A stretch of DNA of 64,000 nt from CAWCAL01 sp963695075 (GTDB lineage: Bacteria > Actinomycetota > Acidimicrobiia > Acidimicrobiales > CAWCAL01): positions 62,001 through 126,000 of the forward strand of contig CAVOFR010000001.1 of the NCBI GenBank assembly GCA_963695075.1, in the 5' to 3' direction. The notes beneath the pieces were generated by a model. It saw only the letters and a program-made list of their open reading frames with translations, was not told the origin of the DNA and made no database searches. Both the position numbers and the translations under genes were made by a program. Of this stretch, positions 41,275 to 50,893 are shown in pieces (the first letter of the stretch is position 1; every line of letters starts with the position of its first letter).

Positions 41275-43160
41275 CCGGCAACGGCGACAGCGAGGTCAAC
41301 AAGGACGTGGCCAAGGTCGCCGCCGAGGCGCGTGCCTCGATGGCGTCCGGGCCCGGTCGAGCCGCCGGGATGGGAGCGCCGGCCGAGAAGCCGCAGGACA
41401 TGAGCAGCTCGACCAAGCGGCTCCTTCGGCTGATGCGCCCCGAGGGACGGGGGGCGATCGCCGTGGTGATCCTGGCTGTGGTCAGTGTGACGCTGATGGT
41501 TCTGGGGCCCAAAGTGTTGGGTGCAGCCACCGACACGATCGTCGACGGCCTGATCGGAGGAGCCGGCATCGACTTCGACCGCCTGCACCGCATCCTTCTG
41601 GCCGCGCTGGCGCTGTATGCGACCAGCAGCGTCCTGGCCTACGGCCAGAACTGGCTGCTGGCCGGCGTCGTGCAACGCACGATGTGCCGGATCCGCTCCG
41701 ACGTCGAGCACAAGATCAACCGCCTACCACTGGGCTACGTCGACCGGCAGTCGCGCGGTGACCTGCTCAGCCGGGTCACCAACGACATCGACAACGTGGC
41801 CCAGAGCCTGCAACAGACCTTGGGGCAGCTCCTCACCTCATCACTCATGATCGTCGGTGTCCTCGTGATGATGATCACCATCTCGCCGCTGCTCGCGCTC
41901 GTCGCGGTGGTCACCATCCCCACGGCCATGGTCGCCCTGCGCGCCATAACCTCGCGGTCGAAACCCCGCTTCATCGACCAATGGACCCACACCGGCGCGC
42001 TCAACGGCCGGGTCGAGGAGACCTTCACCGGTCACAGCCTGGTCAAGGCGTTCGGACGCCAGGACGACGCCGAGCGTCGGTTCAACGACGTGAACGAGGA
42101 GCTGTTCGGCGCCAGCTTCATGGCCCAGTTCATCTCCGGGATCATCCAACCCACGATGATGTTCCTCAGCAACCTCAACTTCGTGGTGATCGCGGTCGTC
42201 GGGGGTCTCCAGGTCTCATCGGGTGCGATGAGCCTCGGCGACGTACAGGCCTTCATCCAGTACTCCCGCCAGTTCTCCCATCCGCTCACTCAGCTCGCGT
42301 CGATGGCCAATGTGCTCCAGTCGGGTATCGCCTCGGTCGAGCGCGTCTTCGCTCTCCTCGACGCCGCCGAGGAGAGTCCCGAACCGGAGGCTCCGCCGAC
42401 CGAGACCAGGCATCGGGGCCGAGTCGAGTTCACCGACATCGCCTTCTCCTACGATCCCGACCGCCCGCTGATCCACGACCTGTCCCTGGTGGCCGAACCC
42501 GGCCACTCGATCGCGATCGTCGGGCCGACCGGAGCCGGCAAGACCACCCTGGTCAACCTGATCATGCGCTTCTACGAGCTGGACCGCGGGACGATCACCC
42601 TCGACGGCGTCGACATAGCCACCATGAGCCGGCCGCACCTCCGATCGCACATGGGCATGGTCCTCCAGGACACCTGGCTGTTCGGCGGGACCATCCGCGC
42701 GAACATCGCCTACGGCAACCTCGACGCCACCGATGAACAGATCCTCGACGCCGCCCGAGCCACCTATGTCGACCGGTTCGTGCACTCCCTGCCCGACGGC
42801 TACGACACCGTGATCGACGACGAGGGCGGCAACGTCAGCGCCGGTGAGAAACAGCTCATCACCATCGCCCGGGCGTTCCTGGCCGACCCCACCATCCTCA
42901 TCCTCGACGAGGCCACCAGCTCGGTCGACACCCGCACCGAGGTCCTCATCCAGCACGCCATGGCCGCCCTGCGCACCGACCGAACCAGCTTCGTCATCGC
43001 CCACCGCCTGTCGACCATCCGCGACGCAGACACGATCCTCGTCATGGACGACGGTCACATCGTCGAACACGGCGACCACGACCACCTTCTGGCACAGGGC
43101 GGAGCCTACGCAGCCCTCTACAATGCCCAATTCGCCGCGCCGGCCCGCGATGTGAGCTGA
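41271..43160 (+). CDS. ABC exporter half with intact nucleotide site (BmrD/Rv1272c-like)
   Basis: A 629-residue partner of the previous gene. A 55-residue Ala/Gly-rich cytosolic tail precedes six membrane helices (about 60-370) and the nucleotide-binding domain. Walker A is 'GPTGAGKTT', Walker B with a proper glutamate 'LILDEATSSVD', and the signature is the variant 'VSAGEKQLITIARA' typical of the canonical subunit in heterodimers. It should supply the one competent ATP site. ATG at 41271 overlaps the upstream stop by 4 bases, so subunits are made in step. A GC-rich hairpin at 43161-43194 follows. Confidence 0.92.
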   Translation: MTGNGDSEVNKDVAKVAAEARASMASGPGRAAGMGAPAEKPQDMSSSTKRLLRLMRPEGRGAIAVVILAVVSVTLMVLGPKVLGAATDTIVDGLIGGAGIDFDRLHRILLAALALYATSSVLAYGQNWLLAGVVQRTMCRIRSDVEHKINRLPLGYVDRQSRGDLLSRVTNDIDNVAQSLQQTLGQLLTSSLMIVGVLVMMITISPLLALVAVVTIPTAMVALRAITSRSKPRFIDQWTHTGALNGRVEETFTGHSLVKAFGRQDDAERRFNDVNEELFGASFMAQFISGIIQPTMMFLSNLNFVVIAVVGGLQVSSGAMSLGDVQAFIQYSRQFSHPLTQLASMANVLQSGIASVERVFALLDAAEESPEPEAPPTETRHRGRVEFTDIAFSYDPDRPLIHDLSLVAEPGHSIAIVGPTGAGKTTLVNLIMRFYELDRGTITLDGVDIATMSRPHLRSHMGMVLQDTWLFGGTIRANIAYGNLDATDEQILDAARATYVDRFVHSLPDGYDTVIDDEGGNVSAGEKQLITIARAFLADPTILILDEATSSVDTRTEVLIQHAMAALRTDRTSFVIAHRLSTIRDADTILVMDDGHIVEHGDHDHLLAQGGAYAALYNAQFAAPARDVS

Positions 43161-43194
43161 CCCCGGGCCGGTCGGTCCCGCGATGATCCCGGGG
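43161..43194 (+). terminator. Hairpin after the exporter operon, overlapping the acr3 ribosome-binding site
   Basis: CCCCGGG (43161-43167) pairs with CCCGGGG (43188-43194) across a 20-base loop, starting directly after the exporter stop codon. No T-tract. The 3' arm includes part of GGGGGTGAG, the likely ribosome-binding site of the ATG at 43206, so it could also limit translation of the arsenite exporter. Confidence 0.35.
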
Positions 43195-43205
43195 GTGAGC
43201 GCGTC

Positions 43206-43289
43206 ATGAGTGTGTTCGAGTGATTTCTGACGGTCTGGGTTGCTGCCGCGATTCTTGCCGGCGTCGGTCTCGGACTGGCCGCCCCGGAT
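43206..43289 (+). pseudogene. Expected N-terminus of ACR3, interrupted by an in-frame UGA at codon 6
   Basis: From ATG 43206, behind GGGGTGAG, the frame reads MSVFE, stop (TGA 43221-43223), FLTVWVAAAILAGVGLGLAAPDVFEEVAGLEV. This lines up with a usual ACR3 start of the form MSVFERFLTVWVA, so a single C-to-T change in CGA would explain the stop. The lost part covers most of membrane helix 1. Whether the gene is dead, starts later, or the base is a sequencing error cannot be told from this sequence. Confidence 0.6.
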
Positions 43290-44285
43290 GTGTTCGAGGA
43301 GGTCGCGGGCCTGGAGGTGGCCCGGGTCAATCTGGTGGTGGCGGTCCTGATCTGGCTGATGATCTACCCGATGATGCTGAAGGTCGAGCCCGACTGTCTC
43401 GGTGATGTCGGGCGCCGTCCCAAGGGGCTGGCTCTGACCTTGACGATCAACTGGCTGGTGAAGCCGTTCACCATGGCGGGTCTCGCGATCCTGTTCTTCC
43501 GGTTCGTGTTCGCCGATCTCGTGCCGGCGGCTGAGGCCGAGGAGTACATCGCGGGGATGATCCTGCTGGGGGTGGCTCCGTGCACAGCGATGGTGTTCGT
43601 GTGGAGCCAACTGACGAATGGCAACCCGAACTACACACTGGCCCAGGTTTCGATCAACGACCTGATCCTGGTGTTCGCGTACGCACCGATCGCCGGGCTT
43701 CTGTTGGGGGTCACGGACCTGACGGTGCCCTGGGGAACACTGGTCGCATCCGTCGCGATCTTCGTCGTTGTTCCGCTCGGTGCCGGTTTGCTGACTCGCT
43801 CGTGGCTGCTACCACGCGGTGGCCCCGCGGCCGTCGAAGCCCTCGCGGGTCGGCTGAAGGCGACGTCGGTGATCGGACTGTTGTTGACCGTCGTGTTGTT
43901 GTTCGGGTTCCAGGCCGAAACGATCGTCGACCAGCCGACGAGGGTATTGATGATCGCGGTGCCGTTGTTGATCCAGAGCTACGGGATCTTCGCGATCGGC
44001 TACGGGTCGGCCCGGGCCATCAAGCTCCCGTTCGACGTGGCGGCGCCCGGCGCCATGATCGGCACCTCGAACTTCTTCGAACTCGCGGTCACGGTGGCGA
44101 TCAGCCTCTACGGGCTGGGTTCGGGAGCGGCGCTGGCGACCGTGGTCGGAGTACTGATCGAGGTTCCGGTGATGTTGTCGCTCGTGAAGTTCGCCAACCA
44201 CACCAAGGGATGGTTCCCCGAGCAGGTCGACGCTCCCGGGCCGGGGCCGCGACGTCCCGCAGCGCCCAGTACCGGCCGGCCCTGA
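43290..44285 (+). CDS. ACR3 family arsenite efflux transporter, N-terminally truncated
   Basis: From the first usable start after the stop (GTG 43290) the protein has 331 residues and about nine helices. It keeps 'VNLVVAVLIWLMIYPMMLKVE', the essential cysteine in 'LLGVAPCTAMVFVWSQLTNGNPN' and the glutamate in 'GVLIEVPVMLS', both needed for As(III) export in ACR3 proteins. ACR3 normally has ten helices; loss of helix 1 may abolish insertion or activity. No arsR or arsC lies beside it here, which is unusual for an ars operon. Only a weak start context precedes GTG 43290. Possibly a recent pseudogene. Confidence 0.75.
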   Translation: MFEEVAGLEVARVNLVVAVLIWLMIYPMMLKVEPDCLGDVGRRPKGLALTLTINWLVKPFTMAGLAILFFRFVFADLVPAAEAEEYIAGMILLGVAPCTAMVFVWSQLTNGNPNYTLAQVSINDLILVFAYAPIAGLLLGVTDLTVPWGTLVASVAIFVVVPLGAGLLTRSWLLPRGGPAAVEALAGRLKATSVIGLLLTVVLLFGFQAETIVDQPTRVLMIAVPLLIQSYGIFAIGYGSARAIKLPFDVAAPGAMIGTSNFFELAVTVAISLYGLGSGAALATVVGVLIEVPVMLSLVKFANHTKGWFPEQVDAPGPGPRRPAAPSTGRP

Positions 44286-44395
44286 TCGAGGTCACTTCGA
44301 CGCAATGGAGGTCCACTTTGCCCACAGGGGCTCGGTGGAGACGCTGGTACGGTTCTGCCAAAGTGAAGAGCGCAGGTGCGTGGGAGGACTGCTTC

Positions 44396-45301
44396 ATGCC
44401 CGGCAATCTGGCCTCGAGCTCACCGTCCCTGCCGATTGTCGTCCGAGACCGCGACGGCATGGGCCTACCGTTCTCGCGGGGTCTCCTGGCCACGAGCATC
44501 CTGGCTACCGGGCTCGAGGCGGCCGAGGCATACGCCATCGTCGCCGATGTCCAGCGTCAGCTCGAGGACAGGGGGTGCGACGAGGTCGATGGCGACACGC
44601 TCGTCGATCTGACGGCGGCGACCATCGCCGCATCCGCCGGGGACGCGGCCGCTCGCAGATACCGCTCCTGGCGAGAAGCGCGGCATGCCGGACGCCCCAT
44701 CATCGTGGCTCTGGGTGGGGCGCCGGGCGTGGGGAAGTCAACCATCGCGAGTCGGCTCGCGGTCCGACTCGGAATCACGCGCACGGTGACGACGGACACG
44801 ATCCGAGAGGTGCTCAGGACCGTCATTCCCGAGTCTGTGCTCCCCGAGCTCCACGCCTCGACCTTCGAGACCACCGCGCTCGACCAACTCGGTGAGCCGG
44901 CGCTGGGGAGCTTCCTTCGCCAGGCACGGTCGGTGACCGGAGCGACCGTCGCCGTCGCAGCTCGATATGCCGACGAACAACGAAGTGTCGTCATCGAAGG
45001 CGTACACGTACTTCCGGGGTTCCTCTCGCGCGAACTCGGACGGAGCAGTGCGAACCCCATCGTGGTCGAGCAGCTGCTCATCCTGGGTGATGAACCGCAG
45101 CACAGGGGACATCTCAGTGCTCGGGCCTCGGTGGAGCCCGGGCGTCGGGGGCAGCGTCATCTCGACCATCTCGACACGATCCGAGCGATCCAGGCGACGT
45201 TGGTCGAATTGGCCGTCGAGGCCGGGGTCGAACGCTACGACATCGGATCACCGGACGACCTCACCCAGGTCATCGTCGACGAAATCGTCGCCGCGATCTG
45301 A
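44396..45301 (+). CDS. 2-phosphoglycerate kinase-like protein (ATP-cone plus P-loop kinase)
   Basis: A 301-residue protein. Residues 12-90 look like an ATP-cone regulatory domain ('VVRDRDGMGLPFSRGLLATSIL', 'AIVADVQRQLEDRG'). The kinase part has the P-loop 'GAPGVGKS' (108-115) followed by 'RLGITRTVTTDTIREVLRTVI', characteristic of 2-phosphoglycerate kinases. In methanogens this enzyme makes 2,3-diphosphoglycerate for cyclic 2,3-DPG; in bacteria its role is unclear. Start ATG at 44396 has GGGAGGA about 8 bases upstream. CACTTTG (44313-44319) and CAAAGTG (44359-44365) are inverted repeats in its leader. GH130/GT4 genes 11 kb away may be linked through glycerate-type solutes (guess). Confidence 0.78.
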   Translation: MPGNLASSSPSLPIVVRDRDGMGLPFSRGLLATSILATGLEAAEAYAIVADVQRQLEDRGCDEVDGDTLVDLTAATIAASAGDAAARRYRSWREARHAGRPIIVALGGAPGVGKSTIASRLAVRLGITRTVTTDTIREVLRTVIPESVLPELHASTFETTALDQLGEPALGSFLRQARSVTGATVAVAARYADEQRSVVIEGVHVLPGFLSRELGRSSANPIVVEQLLILGDEPQHRGHLSARASVEPGRRGQRHLDHLDTIRAIQATLVELAVEAGVERYDIGSPDDLTQVIVDEIVAAI

Positions 45302-45384
45302 GCCGGCAGCGGCGGGAGCATCTCCCGGCTGGTCGGGAACACGCCCTCTGGTGGGCGGGAACGGCCGAGTGGTCACCTTTCGGC

Positions 45385-45819
45385 ATGAACCATTCAATGA
45401 GGTACCTGGCAGTCGGTGGCTTCGCCCTGATCGCGCTCGTCACCGGGTGCGGGGACGATGACACGTTGTCGACAGCGGAATTCACCGAGCAGGCGAACGC
45501 GATCTGTGCGGAGGGAGACCTGGAGATCGGTGCTGCGGTCGGCGCTGTCTTCGGGGCCGCGGAACCCAGCCCGGAACAGATGCAGGAGGCACTCGACACG
45601 ATCGTGTCGGTCTCGAACCGTCAGCTCGACGACATCGAAGCGCTGGAAGAACCGTCGAGCATGTCCGACGACGTCGAGGCGATGGTGGCCGAGGGCCGTT
45701 CGGGCACGGAGATCGCCGAGAACCAGGGCCTCGGGTTCTTCGAGGACGATGGCGATCCGTGGGAGCAGACGCAGCAGCTGGCCGTCGAGCTCGGACTCGA
45801 CGCATGCGCAGGCGAGTGA
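45385..45819 (+). CDS. Small secreted lipoprotein
   Basis: A 144-residue lipoprotein: short signal peptide with lipobox 'ALVTGC' (lipidated C22), then a Ser/Asp-rich start ('GDDDTLSTAEF') and an acidic helical domain with two further cysteines (C40 and one near the C-terminus) that could form a disulfide. This domain pattern ('FTEQANAICAEGD...QLDDIEALEEP') is common in actinobacterial lipoproteins of unknown function. It should sit on the outer face of the membrane. The sensor kinase gene starts 32 bases after it, so it could be an accessory sensing subunit, though this is only suggested by position. Confidence 0.8.
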   Translation: MNHSMRYLAVGGFALIALVTGCGDDDTLSTAEFTEQANAICAEGDLEIGAAVGAVFGAAEPSPEQMQEALDTIVSVSNRQLDDIEALEEPSSMSDDVEAMVAEGRSGTEIAENQGLGFFEDDGDPWEQTQQLAVELGLDACAGE

Positions 45820-45850
45820 GGAACCGCACGATCTGCGCGAAGCTTGAGGC

Positions 45851-47857
45851 GTGAAGCAGATCCGGCGCCGCGCGAGCGGGGAAGCGGCGCTCCAGATCGT
45901 TCCTCTCCTCGTGTCCGGCATCTCGGTGGTGCTCGGTGTGTTCGCCGTGGTTCTCGCCGTCGGGAACCGAGACCTGGTCATCGATGTCCCGGTACCGGAA
46001 CCGTCGGGCTGGTTCGTGCCGATCCAGATCGCCAGCGCTCTGGTCTGGATCGCGGCGAGCCTGTCGCTGCTCCAGCGTCGTGACCTCGCGTGGTCGCGGC
46101 TCGCAGCGATAGCGGCACTGAGCCACGCGGCCGTGGCTGCGAGCTATGCGTGGGCGATCCACGGGCTCGTCGGGGGAGCGATCGCACCGGGCGCGTCCTA
46201 CGCCGCGGGTGCCGCTCTGTGGCTGCTCGCGGTCGAGATGCCGGTGAGCCTGTTCATGTTGGTATCGCTGCCTACCGGACGCCTCGGTAACACCGGGCTG
46301 GATCGACTGGGCCGGCTCGCGGTCGGCATGGCGACCGTGGGGGTGGTGGCCGGAGCCGTCGGGGTCCCCGATGTCGCCGGCACCGACTTCTCCTCGGCTC
46401 GCAGCGCCCTCGGATCCGGCATCCCGGTCGGGCCGCTCCCGCCACTGCTGATCGCTCCGGCGTCGATCATCGCGCTCGTGGTCCTGGTGGCGAAGTGGAG
46501 GAGGAGCCGAGGCGCGGACCGGCTCGCACTGAGGTGGGTCGTCGGGGTTCAGGTCCTCGGCACCTTCCTGGTGATTCCACTCTTCGCGCTGGCGTCGCCG
46601 GCCGTCTCCGTGGGAGTCGCACAGGTGGTCAGCGCGCTCGGCGTCCTCGTCCTCGTCACCGTGGTTCGAAGGCAGCATGTGCTGGGGGTGGAGCGGGTCT
46701 TCGAGCGGACCTTGCGGTTCGTCCTGTTGGCCGGCGCACTCACGCTCGTATACGCGGCGGTGGTGGCCGCGGGTTCCGAGATCCTCGGTGGCGGTGTCCG
46801 TCCCCTCGCAGCCGCGGTGGTCGCTCTGGCGGTGCTCCCGGTCCGCGATCGCATCAGCGCTGCGGTGGCGCGGTTCGTCTACGGCAACCGGGCCAATGCC
46901 GCCGCGATCGTGAGCGGGGTCGCCGAACGCGCCGCGAACCCGACCACACCGCGTGAACTGGTCGAGCATCTCCTCCACAGCCTCATGGTCGGAACGGGAT
47001 GCCGCGGTGGCACGGTCGTATTGGATGGTTTCGGTGAGATCGCCACCGTCGGCTCAGGAGGCGAAGTCGTGGGGGTTCTGGATGTTCCGCTACGACACCG
47101 CGGTGCGGTGATCGGACGACTGACCTTGACCCCGGCTGCGGGCGAGGTGTGTCTCGATCCGCTGGCCGTCCGGGTGGCGGTCGAGGTCGCCCCGCACATA
47201 GCGCTCGTGTCCGATGCATACCGGACCGACATCGAGTTGGAGCAAGCCCGGGTGCGGCTGGTGCTGGGACGCGAAGAGGAGCGCCGTCGACTCAGGCACG
47301 ATCTCCACGATGGACTGGGACCGATCCTGACGGGGGTGGCCTTCTCCGCCGATGCGGCGTCGAACCTGGTCGAGGCCGACCCGGCCAGGGCGGCCGAGCT
47401 GATCGGCGCGGCCCGTCGCGAGGTCAGCACCGCTCTCGATGAGATCCGGCGCATAGTCGAGGATCTTCGACCGCCCGCGCTCGACGAGCTCGGCTTGGAC
47501 GAGGCGATCCGCCAACATGCCCAGCACATTCCCCACCTGGAGGTGGACGTGAGTGGACCGGTCCCCGCGGTCGAGCTTCCGGCTGCGGTGGAGGTCGCCG
47601 CCTATCGAATAGCGGTCGAGGCTCTCACGAACGTGGCCCGCCATGCCGGCGCCACGAGAGTGGCCGTGGACGTGAGGCTCAACGGCAACCTGGAGCTCAC
47701 GGTCGCTGACAACGGGACCGGATCGATCAGCTGGTCACCGGGGGTCGGTCTCGCGTCGATGCGCGATCGGGCCCGGGAGCTCGGCGGGGACCTCACGGCG
47801 GGTCCGGGTCCCGAGGGCGGCCTCGTCGCGGCGATGTTGCCGATGGGACTGCCATGA
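45851..47857 (+). CDS. NarL-type sensor histidine kinase with about ten membrane segments
   Basis: A 668-residue kinase. Residues 15-330 contain about ten hydrophobic helices, an unusual, large integral membrane sensor. Residues about 345-455 are a GAF-like domain, then HisKA_3 with 'RRRLRHDLHDGLGPIL' (phosphoacceptor H483), and a compact HATPase ('AVEALTNVARHAGAT', 'VADNGTG', 'GVGLASMRDRA'). It forms a pair with the NarL-type regulator that starts 25 bases downstream. No heme-binding histidine typical of DosS was identified, so its signal is unknown. GTG at 45851 is the likely start. Confidence 0.88.
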   Translation: MKQIRRRASGEAALQIVPLLVSGISVVLGVFAVVLAVGNRDLVIDVPVPEPSGWFVPIQIASALVWIAASLSLLQRRDLAWSRLAAIAALSHAAVAASYAWAIHGLVGGAIAPGASYAAGAALWLLAVEMPVSLFMLVSLPTGRLGNTGLDRLGRLAVGMATVGVVAGAVGVPDVAGTDFSSARSALGSGIPVGPLPPLLIAPASIIALVVLVAKWRRSRGADRLALRWVVGVQVLGTFLVIPLFALASPAVSVGVAQVVSALGVLVLVTVVRRQHVLGVERVFERTLRFVLLAGALTLVYAAVVAAGSEILGGGVRPLAAAVVALAVLPVRDRISAAVARFVYGNRANAAAIVSGVAERAANPTTPRELVEHLLHSLMVGTGCRGGTVVLDGFGEIATVGSGGEVVGVLDVPLRHRGAVIGRLTLTPAAGEVCLDPLAVRVAVEVAPHIALVSDAYRTDIELEQARVRLVLGREEERRRLRHDLHDGLGPILTGVAFSADAASNLVEADPARAAELIGAARREVSTALDEIRRIVEDLRPPALDELGLDEAIRQHAQHIPHLEVDVSGPVPAVELPAAVEVAAYRIAVEALTNVARHAGATRVAVDVRLNGNLELTVADNGTGSISWSPGVGLASMRDRARELGGDLTAGPGPEGGLVAAMLPMGLP

Positions 47858-47882
47858 CCGGGAGCGCTGGGCCCGTGAGAGC

Positions 47883-48545
47883 GTGAACGCCGACATCCAT
47901 GTGGTGATCGCGGACGATCATGAGGTGGTCCGGCGCGGGATTCGATCCCTGCTGAGTACCTTCGGCGACATCGAGGTCGTGGGCGAGGCGGCCACCGGCG
48001 ACGAAGCGGTTGCAGTCGCGGCCGAGCTACTCCCCGACGTGATCCTGCTTGACCTCCAGATGCCGGGTGGGCACGGGCTCGAGGCCACTCGCGAGATCAC
48101 CACGACACTACCCAGCGTGGCGGTCGTGATTCTCACCATGTACGAGGACCTCGATTCGATCGAAGCAGCGCTTCGGGCCGGCGCTCGCGGTTACCTCCTC
48201 AAGGGCGCGAGCCAGGACGACGTCGCCCACGCGATCCGCGCCTCGGCGGGAGGTCATGTGATCCTGGGCCCGGGGCCGGCCGAACGACTCCTGGAGCGGT
48301 TGACCACGTCCGGCACGGGATCGGTCGCCTTCCCCGAGCTCACCGACCGCGAGCGCGAGGTCCTACGGCTCGTCGCCGATGGTCACAACAACGCGGCGAT
48401 CGGTCGAGCACTCCACCTGGCCCCCAAGACCATTGCCAACCACATGTCGAACATCCTGACCAAGCTCCAGATGGCCGATCGGGCCGAAGCCATCGTCGCG
48501 GCCCGTCGTGCCGGCCTGAGCTGCGACTCCCCCGAGGCGGGCTGA
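47883..48545 (+). CDS. NarL/LuxR-type response regulator
   Basis: A 220-residue regulator. Receiver residues: D11/D12, phosphoacceptor D57 ('VILLDLQMPG'), the Thr in 'VILTMYED' and the Lys in 'GYLLKGAS'. The C-terminal LuxR-type HTH ('LTDREREVLRLVADGHNNAAIGRALHLAPKTIANHMSNIL') is of the same class as DosR/NarL. It starts with GTG 47883, 25 bases after the kinase stop, so both are one unit. DNA targets are unknown; the Usp, ATPase and Mg transporter genes in the window are plausible candidates. A hairpin at 48544-48561 ends the operon. Confidence 0.92.
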   Translation: MNADIHVVIADDHEVVRRGIRSLLSTFGDIEVVGEAATGDEAVAVAAELLPDVILLDLQMPGGHGLEATREITTTLPSVAVVILTMYEDLDSIEAALRAGARGYLLKGASQDDVAHAIRASAGGHVILGPGPAERLLERLTTSGTGSVAFPELTDREREVLRLVADGHNNAAIGRALHLAPKTIANHMSNILTKLQMADRAEAIVAARRAGLSCDSPEAG

Positions 48546-48561
48546 CGACCAGTCGGTCGTC
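48544..48561. terminator. Hairpin between convergent regulator and STAS genes
   Basis: GACGACC (48544-48550) pairs perfectly with GGTCGTC (48555-48561) around the tetraloop AGTC, overlapping the regulator stop and 6 bases before the STAS stop. Its place between convergent genes fits a shared terminator, although there is no T-tract. Confidence 0.5.
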
Positions 48562-48567
48562 CGATGG

Positions 48568-48912
48568 TCAACCGTTGCGGCGCTCCGGATCCGGCTCAAG
48601 CCGGACGAAGGTCGAGACGTCCTCGGCCAACTCCACGAGATCGTCCGGTGGCTCGATCGGCGTCCTCACCAGGAGGCAACCGTCGAGTTGCTCCATCAGC
48701 GCCTGGATGCCCTCGAGCGTCTTGGCGATGCCCGGACCGAGGTGGTCGGTACCGGAGAGGTCGACGGCGAGGTCACGGATGCCGTGGTTCTGGATGAGGT
48801 CGCGGAGGATCCGGTCCAGGCGACCGGATGAGTCCTGGTCGGCGGTTCCGCTGACCCGTACGACCGTGGTCCGAGTGATTGCGACGTCGAAGGCCCCATC
48901 TGCAGCGCTCAC
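48568..48912 (-). CDS. STAS domain protein (anti-sigma factor antagonist-like)
   Basis: A 114-residue single STAS domain. 'TVVRVSGTADQDSSGRLDRIL' is the first beta-alpha unit and 'LAVDLSGTDHLGPGIAKTLEGI' carries the segment where anti-anti-sigma factors have the phosphorylated Ser/Thr in 'D-x-S-G'; here it reads 'DLSGTDHLGPG', with the serine and a threonine available. It may take part in a partner-switch with an anti-sigma kinase encoded elsewhere. GTG start at 48912. It lies 117 bases upstream of nothing obvious on its strand and ends 6 bases from the convergent terminator. Confidence 0.78.
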   Translation of the reverse strand: MSAADGAFDVAITRTTVVRVSGTADQDSSGRLDRILRDLIQNHGIRDLAVDLSGTDHLGPGIAKTLEGIQALMEQLDGCLLVRTPIEPPDDLVELAEDVSTFVRLEPDPERRNG

Positions 48913-49029
48913 CCCGTCATCATGCCAGGTGTATCGGAGTCCCGGTCGGCCGAGGTCGCCGGCTGCGCCTCACGGCAGTGGATTGTCCGTGGATCCCGAT
49001 CCTCGGCACTCGCTGCCGTCCGAATCCTG

Positions 49030-50769
<1,740 letters not shown>

Positions 50770-50822
50770 ATCGGGAGGCTAGTGACCCGGGGCGGCCGGA
50801 ACGCCAAGGGGACCATTCCGTA

Positions 50823-50836
50823 GGGACTTCCTACCC
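50823..50836 (+). promoter_or_regulatory. DosR-box-like sequence before the second tandem Usp gene
   Basis: GGGACTTCCTACCC lies 57 bases before the ATG at 50894 and matches the DosR core GGGACTTTAGTCCC at 10 of 14 positions. A second GGGAC occurs at 50809-50813, and GTAGG-GACTT-CCTAC (50820-50834) is an inverted repeat. I found no equally good match before the other Usp genes. Confidence 0.35.
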
Positions 50837-50893
50837 TGGGGGATGCCGCAAGCGGTAGACAGGATGACGCGGAGGGAAGGTGGTCATAACGCC

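Noticed and set aside
43221..43223. Selenocysteine recoding of the UGA in the ACR3 frame
   Set aside because: No stem-loop of SECIS type was visible directly downstream, and the family has no selenoprotein members known to me; mutation of an Arg codon is simpler.
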